DNA from: Eulemur rufifrons
Lineage: Eukaryota > Chordata > Mammalia > Primates > Lemuridae
Assembly (NCBI RefSeq): GCF_041146395.1
Contig: NC_091006.1
Coordinates: 3,292,001 to 3,356,000 of the forward strand
Direction of reading: 5' to 3'
DNA length: 64,000 nucleotides
Shown: positions 23,476 through 35,705 of the stretch, in pieces
Numbering within the stretch: the first letter of the stretch is position 1
Layout of the letters: every line of letters starts with the position of its first letter
Made by a program: the position numbers and the translations under genes
Notes under the pieces: model-generated
Database searches by the model: none
The model's input: the letters and a program-made list of their open reading frames with translations, nothing else
What the model was told of the DNA's origin: nothing

Positions 23476-24955
23476 TTGTATTCATGGCTCTTCTGGCCTC
23501 TATATAAGCACACTTTTGAGGTTTTATTTTCCCCAGAAACTTTAATATTAAGCAACTCATTTCAACATATACTTATGGAATGGCTGATATTATATTAGAC
23601 CAGGGTTCTCAGTGTTTTCTAGGGGAAAGCACCTAGAAATTATGGTACTCTCTGCAGAACATTCCAAGGCATAATTAAGTCTGTCATCATAAGCTGGAAA
23701 TCACTTGACCGTTAGGAAACATGACTATATTGGTTGTATGCCATGTAAACTCACAAGCGTGGGTACTCAGGCCTATACAAAATCCACACCGTCGAATTCA
23801 CAAGAATCAGCCATTTCCAGTTTTCTCTAATACTCATCTACTATGAATATAATATGTGTGTGATTTCACTTGTTTTTCTTTATTTTATTTGCGTGCCTCT
23901 GCTAGCAGACAAGCAGTAGCGAACACCAAAGATTCTAGAAAAAGAATATTGAGTCAAAATTTAAATTTCAGAAAATTCTGTTATCTTATTGTTATTATTA
24001 TTTTAGCAAATTGGGAAAAACCTTCTATTCTATTTTGGTGGGACACTCCTTTGATAAATGATGGGGCCCCCAGAGTCCCCGTCCAGCATTTGGGGAACAC
24101 ACAGCAAGTGAGCAGTGGAGGTGGCAAGCCCGGCCCTCGCTTCCGTGGGACCCAGGACAAGAATACAAAAGGCAGCCCCCAGACCGTCTGTTTAAATATT
24201 AAAAGCCACTGAAAGATAGGAAAAAAGACAAGACAATTAAAAGTTACCAATCAAACTAAGATACTGTTAGATAAAATATGTTTTACCTTCCTGCCTTAAC
24301 AAATATATCTTCATAATGTCCTAGAAGACCAGATTTAAATTTAGAATTTGACTCTGAAACGTGGTGGGGTGGGGAGAGCCGGCCACCCCCCTTCCCTTCC
24401 CGTGGGTCCTCCTCCCGCCCGCAGGCTCCTTAGGCCAGCAGGTGTAGACAGACTCCCAGCACGGGGCTCAAATGCTGCCTATACCCTGTGAAAATTGCCA
24501 CACCCTCCTGCTTGTCACCGTTGGGCCTTGTGCACCCTAGTGAAGTGGCCCATGTAGGCCCAGACAGCTGGTTCTGGGCTGTTGGAGCAGGAAATTCCTT
24601 GGCCTGAGCGGGGTGGGGAAGAGTATCCAGAGGGCATGAGCGGGGGCCTCTACTGTGGGGGTCCAGCACCCCGGCCCTCCTGCCTGAGTCTAAGCGTGGC
24701 AGGGCGGCTACCCCAGGCAGGGCCCCAGTGCCCTGAGCGGGCCAGCACTCAGTGCAAGCAGGAGAGTGGTGACCCCCTGGTCCTGGCCTTGTTAGTGGCT
24801 CCTGGCCCTGCCTCTGTTGAAGGACATGGCAGTTGGCAATAACCCCACATGGGTGTCCCGGATTCATCCCCTCTGTCCATGCCACCATCCACACCCTGCT
24901 TCCAGCCACAGCCTCTGACTGGCCTCCCTGCAGACTTCCTGAACCCGCCAGCTCT
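23476..24955. other. Intergenic, no gene seen
   Basis: A/T-rich to about 24.36 kb, then GC-rich. Nothing beyond chance frames was recognised. Confidence 0.4.
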
Positions 24956-25525
24956 CTCCACGAAGTGGCCTGAGTTATCCTTTAAACATGCATTCAGATC
25001 ACGCCACCTGCCCACTCAAACCCTCCTGTGACCACTTGTTGCCTATGAAAGAAAACCCCAGTGGATCCACCTGGCCACAGGCCCCGCCTCCAGCAGCCCT
25101 CCGCTCTCCCACGCCTCCCCACGGCTCCCCCCCCACGCTCTGCCAGCACAGCGTCCCAGCCACGGGGCATTGCACTTTGCTCTCCTCGCTCCCTGGAATG
25201 TTCTTCCCAGGTTGGCACGACTCCTTCCTTGCTGACATTTGAGTCTCACCTTCGCAAAGAGGTTCCTCCCCGGGACGCGCTGCGCGCTTCCCGCCCCCTC
25301 CCTTGGCTCCTCGGGCCATGGCGTACTCTGTTACTCTGTTTTCCTCGTAGCACTCTCTGAAAAATGGTCTTGTTTACTCATTTCGCTTGTTCCTTATCTG
25401 GCTTCCCCCGCTAGAATGCCAGCTCCGCAAAGGCAGGGACCTTGTCTGTCCTGTTCTGCCTATTTCCAGAGCTACAGGCCTTGGCCTATGGGAGAGCCTC
25501 AAATATTTGTTGAATGAACGCAAAA
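24956..25525 (+). repeat. L2 LINE, long 3' portion
   Basis: A well-preserved L2 in the plus direction: 'CATTCAGATCACGCCACCTG', 'CTCGCTCCCTGGAATGTTCT', 'AATGCCAGCTCCGCAAAGGC' followed by AGGGACCTTGTCTGTC, and the end AAATATTTGTTGAATGAACG. Confidence 0.85.
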
Positions 25526-26480
25526 TGGATTCTACTGAAGAAAACTGCTACCCAACCACCCTCCTAGAACTGAGCTTGTTCCAAAGCCCAGAAGTTGCTC
25601 AGAGGTGGCCCCAAAGATAACACGAGAAGACTCAACTGACCCCCTGGGCCAGCGGTCCCTAGGGCAGACCCAATCCCCAGCCTATGCAAGCTGTTCCAGG
25701 CAAGACTGCCAGGGCCTGGAGAGTCTGCCCGGCACTAATGGGCTAAATTGAAAGAGGCCCCCTGCGGGCAGATGTGGCCCCCAGGAGCTTGGCTGAGCAC
25801 AACACGTGGAAGAAAAAGCGCTCCTTTCTCTGGGGAGATGCAGTCCAGCCAGGACACAAGGTGAGTAGAGACTCCCTCCACCGTGACTCCAGAGCACCCC
25901 CTATCTGTAGGGCACTGCTGGGAAGGTGCTCAGGAGAGGCAGACTTAGTCCTTGGACATGGCTGGATGTCAGCTCCACCTGGGAAAATGGCCCGGCCTCC
26001 CAGCAGGCCTGTGGACTTGCAGACCCCACTGCTCCAAGAGCCCGCTCCTGTGCACCCACCACTTCTCCTCCTTGCTGATCCAAGGACTTATGCCTCAAGG
26101 TTGCATCTCTTAAAAAAATCTAAGAAAGAGGAAACCAAATCTTCTGAAAAATCAAAATAAGAGTGTTTAGGGGATGGCTGCATGAAGGCCCTAATCCAGC
26201 TCCCTTGTCCTGTGATCACCCTCAACTCCCCCAAGTCTCAGCCCCTCAGCACTGTGTAAAATGTCTCCCAAGTGGAGGCATTGAAGCGACGGATTTCCAA
26301 AGGCCAGATCTATGGTAGCACATAGTTGGGGCTAGATTTTTTTCCCAGCGGAAGCCAGTATCAGATCTTGCCAAGGTTTGTAGCAACACACCGCCAACTT
26401 ACAGGTTAAAAAACCAGATTGACATCAGGATAAATCCTAACTGAAACAAAGGCAACCTGCAGAACAGCGTTAGCTTCCGC
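25526..26480. other. Intergenic, no gene seen
   Basis: Unique DNA. A 128-codon open frame at 25774-26160 ends in a Lys/Ser-rich tail (KKSKKEETKSSEKSK) but shows no known domain, and I do not call it a gene. ACACAAGGTGAGTAGAG at about 25854-25870 resembles a splice donor and could belong to a non-coding transcript. Confidence 0.35.
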
Positions 26481-26484
26481 TTTT

Positions 26485-26770
26485 CCAGGAGAAAAGGACT
26501 TTAAATGTGTATTTGTGTGTGTATAGAAAGAAGTTAGGAGGACTACACACCAAACTGTTAACAGTGGTTCTGCCTTTGCAGGAAGCCCCCTTGTACTTTT
26601 TAATTTATGTATTTATGTGTACTGGACATTTTAAACAGATGAGTATGTCTTATTTTATAGTTTTATACGTACTCATCTTCATAGTTTTATAAACTATAAA
26701 ATACTTTAACTTTATAGTTTTATAATTTTCTATAGTTTTATAAACTGTGAAATGTTTTTGAGTCACTTAA
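26485..26770 (+). repeat. Possible old L1 3' UTR fragment with TATAGTTTTATA repeats
   Basis: 'ACCAAACTGTTAACAGTGG' and the following 'TGTACTTTTTAATTTATGTA' resemble a common old L1 3'UTR-like repeat. Four copies of TATAGTTTTATA or a one-base variant occur at 26656, 26680, 26713 and 26731. The second lies in a near-palindrome at 26680-26698. Confidence 0.4.
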
Positions 26771-28232
26771 TTTGCTCTACAAATGTGTAATAAACTAATG
26801 GATTGCATTGTTTTGTAATAACTTCAAAATGCTTTTCAATGACCATATTTTCCAAATAAACAATCTAGAAACATGCTGTAAGAATGATTTGTGAGATTTC
26901 TCATATGAAGAATCATACATAGTTATAGGCATTAATTCACATTCAATTCTACATGTAATAAGTCAGCTTTATTTTAAAAGTAAAAAGCTCATTTATTAAT
27001 ACATAAAGAACTTCTGCAAATCTGCATGAAAAGAAATCACAATCCCAAAGAAAATTGGAATATACAGATACGCAGTGCAGAAAATGCGTATACATATGCT
27101 TGATTTATGTAAAAATGAGAGGTTCTACATATATGCTTATCCATGTCTAGAATAGCTCAGGAAGGGAACTTAAGCAGGGAGACTTGCAAATGGGTAATGA
27201 ATTTTTACCGCACATTAACATATATAACAGAATTAAACAATAATTAAGTAATAATGAATTGGGAGTGCTCCTAAAATTCCAAAGCATATGATTGCTGTAT
27301 ATACCCTGAAAACACTAGCCTTAGGATAATGAGAAGAGGGTTTAGCTTTATAGAGTTGAACGGAACTCAATGGACCATAAAAACCTAAAAAGGACTTTAT
27401 TTTCACTGGTTGCCCCAAGAAAATATATAAACCAGTCAGTGACAGTAAAGATCTTTCATACAACATGAGCCCATTTTTCCCAAACAGGGAATTGAGTTTC
27501 CTGTGTTGATTTAGCAGTTGAGGGACTGTGGGCAGGGCAGGAGCGTCCCATGCCACCTCTCCTGTTGGTCTTGTCCATCTCTGTCTCTACCATTTTCAGC
27601 CAAAATTCCAAAGGTCACTTGGAAAGCACACACCCCAGGCACTCCCTTTCGGTTAGATAACCCCCCACGGCCCAGATCCCAGCGCGGATTCCTGGGGACC
27701 AGGGGAACTCCGATACGAATCTTTGCCTACTTGACCAACAAGTAGAGGTGACACTAAACAAAATGAGTTTCCACAAACATATCTTTAGAACCTAATTTTT
27801 ATTATAATTGGTTAGAAAATCCAGCTTACATTCCAAATGCAGTCATTTTTTTTTTTTTTTATCTTAGTCAAGGTGCAATAACGGTTAAACGAAAACCAGC
27901 ATGACTCATGCTCCTATAAAAGTGTCCCCTTACAGAGTTCAGCATGTCTCCGAACAAGGGAAACTGCCAGTCAGTCGCATGGAAAGAGGTTGTTCTGGCC
28001 GCTTACTTTTCTGGGGGCAATTATTAGAAGACGAGCTGGCCCCGTGGAATCTGCCCAACAGCTCACTGACAGGGAGTGTGCACCCTGAGTGGACATTGAC
28101 TGAGCCATTTAAGCACCTTCCAGTGTGTGGGGATGTCCTACCTTAGGAGTCCCATGTCCCCACTGGAAGGCAGAGAGGCTCTCACGTAGCCTCCTTCACA
28201 GCGGGGATGAGGACTGTAGTAAAGGCTCTGAG

Positions 28233-28233
<1 letters not shown>
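26771..28233. other. Intergenic, no gene seen
   Basis: A/T-rich to about 27.5 kb. A minus-strand frame of 107 codons (27233-27556) has no recognisable domain. No RNA gene was recognised. Confidence 0.4.

Positions 28234-28263
<30 letters not shown>
28234..28263 (+). repeat. (AC)15 microsatellite
   Basis: Thirty bases of uninterrupted AC dinucleotide; likely length-polymorphic. Confidence 0.95.
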
Positions 28264-28266
<3 letters not shown>

Positions 28267-28639
28267 TGAGAGCCATCAGGACACGAGAAAAGGACATGAA
28301 GGAGCAGGCACCACTGGATTCTATTTTGGCGAGGACAGCCAAGAGACAGCCAGGGTCTGGGGCACTGTGGCCACTGTCACTGGCTGCGCAGTCTCCACAC
28401 CAGATTCTCTGGCCTTCCTCAAGACGCTGCCAACTTCCTAACATTCTCTATTACTTTTCTTTTCTGTTTAATTGGACTGGATTCTGTTGTTTATGCCCAG
28501 CTGGGAGAAGCCTCTGACGTGGATGACTAACTAACAAGCATCTGGCCAAGTTCAAAGTCGCAGATGACTCCTGCTACCTCCTCCCCCCAACTATGGCCTT
28601 GGTCTTCACACCTGGCCCTCTTTACAAGCCATTTCTCAT
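28264..28639. other. Intergenic, no gene seen
   Basis: Unique sequence between the AC microsatellite and a MIR. No signal recognised. Confidence 0.4.
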
Positions 28640-28845
28640 AACCAGGTTAAGAAAGAAAACAGACTGTGGGGTTAGCGGCCAGTCTGAATGCCACTCGTGC
28701 ACTGTGACTTTGGAGAGTGGCTTGGCCTCTCTTGCCCAGTTTCCTCATCTGTAAAATGGTGATAATACAGCCTTCTTCCCCCTAGAATTGTTGTGAGGAT
28801 TAAATAAAATAACCCACTAATAGCACTTAGATAAATGTTGAGGAT
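28640..28845 (+). repeat. MIR SINE
   Basis: Near-complete MIR in the plus direction: 'CAGTTTCCTCATCTGTAAAA' followed by TGGTGATAATACAG, 'GAATTGTTGTGAGGATTAAA' and TAGCACTTAGATAAATGTTG. Confidence 0.9.
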
Positions 28846-29054
28846 TAGCTCTCCCAGCAAGGAAACAAAAGAAGACCAATATGGGGAATTAAAAAAAAAC
28901 CCTTATTAAATGAGATAAAAATCAAAATCCCTTTAGCAACTAGATGAGAGATTCTTGGCCATTTATTTTTCTGGCCACACACACCTTTAGAATCAACCAA
29001 GAAAATTCCAACGATATATCCAACTATCAACTCTAGAAAAAATCTAAAAACCAA

Positions 29055-30390
29055 CTATAGGAATACCCCGCAGATAGTGTGGGTTTGGTTCCAGACAACT
29101 AAAGTAAAGTGAATAGCACAATAAAAGGAGTCACATGAATTATTGGGTTTCCTAGTGCATATAAAAGTTATATTTATGCTGTAGTCTATTAAGTGTGCAA
29201 TAGCATATGTCTTAAAAATAATGTACATAACTTAATTAAAAAATACTTTATTGCTAAAAAATGCTAACAATCATCTGAGTCTTCAGCAAGTTATAATCTT
29301 TTTTGTTGGTGGAGGGTCTTGCCTCGATGTTAATGGCTCCTGGTTGGGGTGGCTGTGGCAATTTCTTAAGATAACCATGAAGTCTGCTGCATCAATGGAC
29401 TCTTGCTTGCGTGAAAGATTTCTCTGTAACATGCAACGCTGTTGAATAGCACTTTAACCACAGTAAAACTTTGAAAATTGAAGTCGCTCCTCTTAGACCC
29501 TGCTACTGTTTTATCAACTATGTTTATATATTTTAAATCCTTTGCTGTCATTTCAACAATGTTCATAGCATCTTCACCAGGAGTAGATTCTATTTACTTT
29601 TAACCATTTTTTTCCTCATCTAGAGAAGTTTGTTCTCATCTGTTCAAGTTTGATCATGAGGTTGCAGCAATTCAGTCACAACTTCAGGTTCCACTTCTAA
29701 TTCTATTTCTCTTGCCATTTCCACCACATCTGCAGTTACTTCCTCCACTGAAGTCTTGAACCACTCAAAGTCATCCATGAGAAGTGGAATCAACTTCTGC
29801 CAAACTTCCGTTAATATTGATATTTTGGCCTCCTCCCATGAATTATGAGTTTCTTAATGGTATCTAGAATGGTGGATCCTTCTGGAGGTTTTCAATTGAT
29901 TTTGTCTAGATCCATCAGAGAGATCACTATGTATGGCAGCTATAGCCCTATGAAACGTATTTCTTAAATAATAAGACTTAGTTACTCCTTGATCTGTGGA
30001 CTGCAGAATGGTGGTTGTGTTAGCAGACATGAAAACAACATCAATGTCCTTGTACATCTCCATCAGAGCTCTTAGGTGACTAGATGAGTTGTCAGTGGGG
30101 AGTAATATTTTCAAAGGGATCTTTTTCTGAGCAGTAGGTCTCAACAGTGGACTTAAAATATTCAGTAAACCATGATGAAAACAGATGTGCTGTCATCCAG
30201 GCTTTGTTGTTCCATTTATAGAGCAAGGAGAGTAGATTTAGCATAATTCTTAAGGGCTCTAAAATTTTCAGCATGGTAAATGAGCAGTGGCTTCAACTTA
30301 ATGTCAACAGCTGCATTAGCCCCTAACAAGAGAGTCAGCCTGTCCTTTGAAGCTGTGTAGCCAGGCATTGACTTCTCCTTGAAGTGCTGG
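29055..30390 (-). mobile_element. Tigger1 DNA transposon remnant with broken transposase
   Basis: A pogo-like (Tc1/mariner superfamily) DNA transposon. The plus strand begins with the Tigger 3' terminal region (AGGAATACCCCGCAGATAGT then GGTTCCAGACAACTAAAGTA). The transposase reads on the minus strand in pieces: '[20 protein letters not shown]', then 'DVVFMSANTTTILQSTDQGV' at about 29854-30144, and [21 protein letters not shown] before it at 30100-30250, all fragments of the DDE transposase domain. Several stop codons and frameshifts break it; the 5' half of the element is missing (sequence beyond about 30390 is unrelated). Inactive fossil. Confidence 0.9.
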
Positions 30391-30600
30391 GGACCTAAAC
30401 CAGGAAAGTAGAGCAGAGATGGAGAAGAAGGAAATGTGGTTTTGAAAGGTACATAGGAAGCAAATTGAGAATTTTGCAATTCTGGATATAGATGATGACA
30501 GACGCTGACATCTATTAACTCCCACAAGTTCAGTCTCATGAAATCACTTAGTGAAATGATAGTTTACTCCCATTTCCCATAAAATAATAACATAATATCT
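30391..30600. other. Short unassigned stretch between Tigger1 and L1
   Basis: About 210 bp, including part of a chance minus-strand frame. I see no repeat or gene. Confidence 0.35.
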
Positions 30601-30604
30601 ACCA

Positions 30605-32115
30605 TCTTAAAGTTCATTTTATTCAATGCAATCCATATCAGAAATTCAATTGGCTTCTTTATAAAAATTGGCACACTGCTGATCCTAAAATTTATATGAA
30701 GCTCAAGGGACTCAGACTAGCCAAAACAATCTCAAAAAGAAGAACAATGTTTGGAAGACTTACACTTCCTGATTTCAAAACTTACTACAAAGCAAAAGTA
30801 ATCAAGACAGTGCAGGACTGGCATGAAGTTAGACATCAGTAGAATAGAATTTAGAGTCCAGACATAAATCCCTATATTGATGGTAAATTGATTTTCAACA
30901 AGGTACCAAGGGGAAAGCATCGTCTCTTCAACAAATGGTGCTGGGACAACTGGATGTGTATATGCAAAACAATGAAATTGAACCTCTACTTTGCACCATA
31001 TACAAAAATTAACTCAAAATGGATCAAAGACCTAAAAGTAACAGCAAAAACTACAAAATTCTTAGAAAAAAACATAGGGGTAAATCTTCATGACCTTGGA
31101 CTAGGCAAAATGGTTTCTTAGAGATGACACCAAAAGCCCAAGCAATAGAATTGGACTTCATCAGAATGGAAAATGTTTGTGCTTCAAACGACACTTTCAA
31201 ATGAAAGCGAAAAGACTCAGTGGGAGAAAATATGTGCACATCATGTATCTGATAAGGGACTGGTATCCAGAGTATATAACGAACTCATACAACTCAACAA
31301 TAAAATTAACCCAATTAAAAAATGGGCAAAGGATGTGAATAAACATTTTTCCAAAGAAGTTATACAAATGACCAATAAACACACGAAAAGATGCTCGACA
31401 TCATTAATCATCAGGGAAATAAATATGATGAGGTACTCACTTCACACCCACTATGATGGCTACAATAAAAAAAGCCGGGAATGTAAAATGGCACAGCCAC
31501 TTTGGAGAACAGGCTGGAAGTTTCTCAAAAAGTTAAACAGGGCTATCGTTTGACCCAGTGATTCATGCCTACGTATATGCAAGAGACATGAAAACATGTC
31601 CACATAAGACTTTGTACACAAATGTTTATGGTAGCATTGTTTACAATAGCCAAAAGGCGGAACCAAACTGAACGCTCACCAACTGCTGAATGAATAAACC
31701 AAATGTGGTTTATCCACACAATGGAATATTCCTTGGCCATAAGAAGGAATAAAATACTGACAGATGCTACCACACTAATGGACCTTGAAAATGTTATGCA
31801 AAGGAACAAAAGCCAGTAACAGAAGATGACATATTCTATGTGTATTTATATGAAATGTCCTGAATAGGCCAATCTGCAGAGACGGTAAGTGGGTTAGTGA
31901 TTAGGGCTGGGAGAAGACAAAGATTGTGGGGGCCGGTGATAGCTAAAGGGCGCAGGGCTTTTCGTGAGAGTGAAGAAAATGTTTTCAAATTGATTATGGT
32001 CATGGCTGCACAACTCTGTGAATATACTAAAAATCATTACACTGTACACTTTACATGGGTGAACTGCATGGTATGGGAATTATATCTCAATAAAGATGTT
32101 ACCAAAATAATTATA
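30605..32115 (+). repeat. L1 (old, L1M-type) 3' end, ORF2 C-terminus plus 3' UTR
   Basis: L1 ORF2 end in the plus direction: 'GGTGCTGGGACAACTGGATG', 'ATTCTTAGAAAAAAACATAG', 'AATGGGCAAAGGATGTGAAT' and 'CACACAATGGAATATTCCTT'. A 3' UTR follows, ending near GTATGGGAATTATATCTCAA. Broken frames give scattered ORF2 peptides (e.g. [12 protein letters not shown]). 5'-truncated and inactive. Confidence 0.9.
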
Positions 32116-32219
32116 AAACAAGAAAAGGAAGTTCATTTTATTTTTAATTTTTAAATTATAAGCTAATATATATATATTATTTTTAAGAAATTTAAAGTAT
32201 TATAGCAGGGTGTAGAGGA

Positions 32220-32960
32220 AAAAAATGTTTAATTACCTCCTCATCCCAAACTTCTAATCCTTCTGTGGTCCTGAGAGGAAGTTAGTTTAATCATTAGTTT
32301 AATGCAAATTTTCACATTTTTTTGTGATGTATAGGTACGAACATAAGTAAACAAGATGTAGATACATGATTTAGTGTTGCAACTTTAAAAATAAAAGGGT
32401 TTGCGCTATAGGTTTTGTTCTGTTGCTTGCTTTTTTCGCTTAACATTGTGTTTTCAAGATCCTTCCATATTATTAAATATATACAGATCTTCCTCTGTTT
32501 TAAAAATACTGCATAGTATTGTATAGCAAAGGTGTATGTAGGCTGAATACCTAGTAGTAAAATTGTTGGGTCAGAGGTTATGGGGTTTAAAATTTAGCAG
32601 ATACTGCAAATTGTCCTGAAGAAAGGGTTTATACAATTTTACACACCCACCAATAGTGACTGTGGACACCTTTCCCTACACCCGTGCAAACAATAGACAT
32701 TATTAACACTGTTAAATCTTGTTTGTTTGGTATCTCATTGTTTTAGCTTCTGTTTTCCTGGTTACCTGTAAGGTTAATGAATATGAAATTCCCTAAATGA
32801 CTTTCTTAGGATACCTGGTATATTTTTTATGTGCGTTTATTTCAGAGGCTTTATTTTTATTTTGTTTTGCCCATCTCTTGTAAACAGCAAATAGCTGATT
32901 TTCTTGATTGTAGTTCTGATGTATTTACCTGATCTGAGAGCCAAAATAAAGGGATCTTGA
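32220..32960 (-). repeat. Old L1 remnant, reverse orientation
   Basis: Reverse-strand L1 text: 'TTCAAGATCCTTCCATATTA', 'GAATACCTAGTAGTAAAATT' followed by GTTGGGTCAGAGG, 'ACACACCCACCAATAGTGAC' and GGTATCTCATTGTTTTAGC. Abuts the plus-strand L1 to its left. Confidence 0.8.
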
Positions 32961-33149
32961 GGAAATTAACAAAGAGTGTGCTGATGACACATCACTAAGA
33001 CTGATACTGTTTAAATGTCAGTCTTAACCATGTATCATCTTTGTTTAGTGTATCATCATGTTCTGTTGTAGAATTAAAGCTTTAAAATTTGTTTATGTAG
33101 TACATTTTACGTTTTACCAAAAAGGATTCCACTTTGTTATTATGATGGC

Positions 33150-33640
33150 TTTAAAATACGTCCACGAGTTCTTTGCCACTTCACTCACAAAAGCTGGAGT
33201 CTGATTCCCCTCCCCTTGATTACAAGCTGGCTTTAGTGACTCACTTCTAACAAACAGAACGTGGCTCTGATGCTGTGGGACTTTCAGCTTCCAGCTGGCG
33301 CGTGTTTATTGGAACACTGGCCCTTGGAACCCAGCCACCATGTTGTGAGGAAGCCCAGGCCACACGGAGAGGCCCAGCCTCAGTCCACATGGGGAGGAAA
33401 TGAGGCCCCGGCCAGCAGCCAACATTGGCTACCAGACGCATGAATGAACCAGCCCGCAGATGATTCCAACTCCCGGCTTTTGAGTCTTCCAACTAAGGCC
33501 TCAAACATCGTGGGGCTAAAGCAGGACATCTCCCTTGTACTCTGTCTCAATTCCTGATCCATAGTATCCATGAGCAAAATAAATGGTAGTTTAATGCCAC
33601 TATGTTTTGGGGTAATTTATTATGCAGCCATAGTAACTGG
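33150..33640 (+). repeat. MaLR/ERVL-type LTR (MLT1-like)
   Basis: Contains 'GCACACAA'-less but recognisable MLT1-like blocks: 'GTGGCTCTGATGCTGTGGGA', 'GGAACCCAGCCACCATGTTG', ATGAGCAAAATAAATGGTAG and 'CCACTATGTTTTGGGGTAAT' followed by TTATTATGCAGCCATAGTAAC. Plus direction, solitary, non-coding; exact family uncertain. Confidence 0.7.
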
Positions 33641-33980
33641 TATATTTATTAATACAGAGAACTTGAGAGGTGTTCCTCAATACTTTCCAATTGGGGTGAA
33701 AAAAGACAATTTTGTGCAGAAATTTTATTATGCTTTTCTAGTAACTCACTCTTCCACTCCCCTCAATGAGATATGTTTGAAACGGTTCATACCATCCTGT
33801 TTTAGGTTTTCTATTTTTATTTCTAAATAGAAATACTTCTTTTTTGTCTTTTTTTCATTTAAAAAATCTTTTACTTTCTTTGAATGAATAAGATTTTCTT
33901 TGTTCTATTTGTTTCCCTCTGGGAATTAGAGTGTATGGAATTTATACATCTTCTATTCTTCTAAGATTATGATTACATTT

Positions 33981-34100
33981 CATACAGTGCAGTGGCATCA
34001 GCATAGCTCACAGCAACCTCAAACTCCTGGCCTCAAGCGATGCTCCCACCTCGGTCTCCTAGAGTGCTAGGATTACAGGCGTGAGCCACCGTACCCGGCC
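33981..34100 (-). repeat. Short free-left-Alu-type SINE, tailless, with TSD
   Basis: Only the left monomer is present (minus strand starts GGCCGGGTACGGTGGCTCAC), ending after GATGCCACTGCACTG with no poly-A. A perfect 12-bp duplication ATGATTACATTT flanks it at 33969-33980 and 34101-34112. Confidence 0.85.
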
Positions 34101-34112
34101 ATGATTACATTT

Positions 34113-34880
34113 TTAACACACATTTTTCTCTCAATATCTAGAAGTACTCAGTGTCTGTTTCCTCCCCTGAACAAGACAGACAACTTAGTAAGATTTCACT
34201 TCTCTCCTCCAACTCTTCTTGATCTCTCATGTTTACATCATCTGAACTTTAGTTTCAGATTACCTTGAAAAAACATCCAACAATGATTAATACTTAATCA
34301 TAAGTGCTCACCTCTGACCCATTTTTTTTTTTTTTTTGGCTTGTCTCTGTTTTTAGTTTCATTTATCTTTCTCATGGATTCATTTTCTGACTTGCTTGAA
34401 TTTGTCTTCTAGTAAATTTTTCAGGAAACTCCCTATATGGTGACCCACTGTCTCGTAGCATCCAGCATTGCCAGCGAGGATGCTAATGCGATTCTCATAC
34501 CCTCGTGCAGAACCTGGTTTTCTCTGTCTCTGTTTTGAAGGATTTTCTCTTTATCTTTGGCATTCCAAAATTTTTCTTTCTTTCTTTCTTTTTTTTTTTC
34601 AAAGACAGGTTGTCGCTCTGTCACCCAGGCTGTAGGGAATTTTTGCCTTGAATTGTACTATTGTTTTGCCAAGAATGTAACTTTGTAAAAGCTTGCATGG
34701 TAAGTCCTGGAAGCCGTGGTACTTGTGGGGTTGGGGTCAATTTACTCTGAAGGTCATTTTAAGGTTTTCCAGGCTACTCTTCAGAAAACTGGGGGTTGTG
34801 CGTGTGTTTGGGGCCAGATCAGTTGTAGAGCAGTGGAGGGGGGTGTTGGGAGGACTGGAGACGGGGTGCAGAAGAGGAGG
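34113..34880. other. Intergenic with poly-T and small Alu fragment
   Basis: Contains a T17-type homopolymer near 34322-34338 and at 34585-34632 a short reverse Alu 3'-end fragment (GTCGCTCTGTCACCCAGGCT). The rest is unassigned. Confidence 0.5.
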
Positions 34881-34962
34881 GGTGAGGATGGAGACTGGAG
34901 GTGAGGATGGGGACTGGAGGTGAGGATGGGGACTGGAGGTGAGGATGGGGACTGGAGGTGAG
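34881..34962 (+). repeat. Minisatellite, 19-bp unit, 4.3 copies
   Basis: GGTGAGGATGGGGACTGGA repeated from 34881, 34900, 34919 and 34938, plus a partial copy. Copy 1 has A instead of G at one position; the others are identical. Confidence 0.95.
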
Positions 34963-35054
34963 TCTCTGTGCCTTAGGGACTTGCTGCCACACCACAGATA
35001 AGGCTGGAATCTGTAGAGAATGTAGGGACAGGCAGTCTCAAAACACAACTCAGA

Positions 35055-35705
35055 TAGCCACAGGCAAGAGAAAGAAACTAGACCCCTATCTCTCGCCAAA
35101 TCCGAAAATCGACTCAAAATGGATTAAGGACTTAAGTAAGTCTGGAAACTATAAAACCATTAGAAGGAAACCCAGGGAGAAGGCTTCAGGACACTGAAGC
35201 AAGTACACATACACAAGGGAATACTATTCAGCCACGAAAAAGAATGAAATCTTGTCATTTGCAGGAACATGGATGGGACTGGAGGTCATTATGCTACATG
35301 AAGTAAGCCAGGAACAGAAAGACAAATATCACATGTTCTCATCCATGTGTGGGAGCTAAAAAAGCTGATCTCACGCGGGCAGAGAGTCGGTTGGTTACCA
35401 GAGACAGGGAAGGTGGGGTGGGGGGTGAAGAGAGGTTGGATAATTGGTACAAACTCACAGTTAGATGGAAGGAAGAAGTTCTAGTGTTCAACAGCATAGT
35501 AAGGGGATTGTAGTTAACAATAATTTATTATGTGTTTCAAAACACCTAGAAGAGAAGATGTAAAATATTCCGCCACCCAAAGAAATGATAAATGTTTGAG
35601 GTTACAGATATGCTAAATACCCCAATTTGATCATTACACATTGTATACATGTATTAAAATATCACATGTACCCCCCCAAATACATACAATTATTATGTAT
35701 CAAAT
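35055..35705 (+). repeat. L1 3' end (L1MA/MB-like)
   Basis: Plus-strand L1: 'GACTCAAAATGGATTAAGGA', an internal deletion, then 'GGGAATACTATTCAGCCACG', 'GGAACATGGATGGGACTGGA', 'TCACATGTTCTCATCCATGT' and the 3' UTR with 'GATCATTACACATTGTATAC'. 5'-truncated. Confidence 0.9.

Noticed and set aside
25774..26160. 128-codon plus-strand frame with Lys-rich tail
   Set aside because: No domain and no splice-compatible neighbours; kept only as a note on a donor-like site.
27233..27556. 107-codon minus-strand frame with hydrophobic stretches
   Set aside because: No family resemblance, no promoter or splice context; A/T-rich chance frame.
34881..34962. 19-bp array as a functional element
   Set aside because: Short, simple purine-rich slippage array with no other signal; listed only as a repeat.
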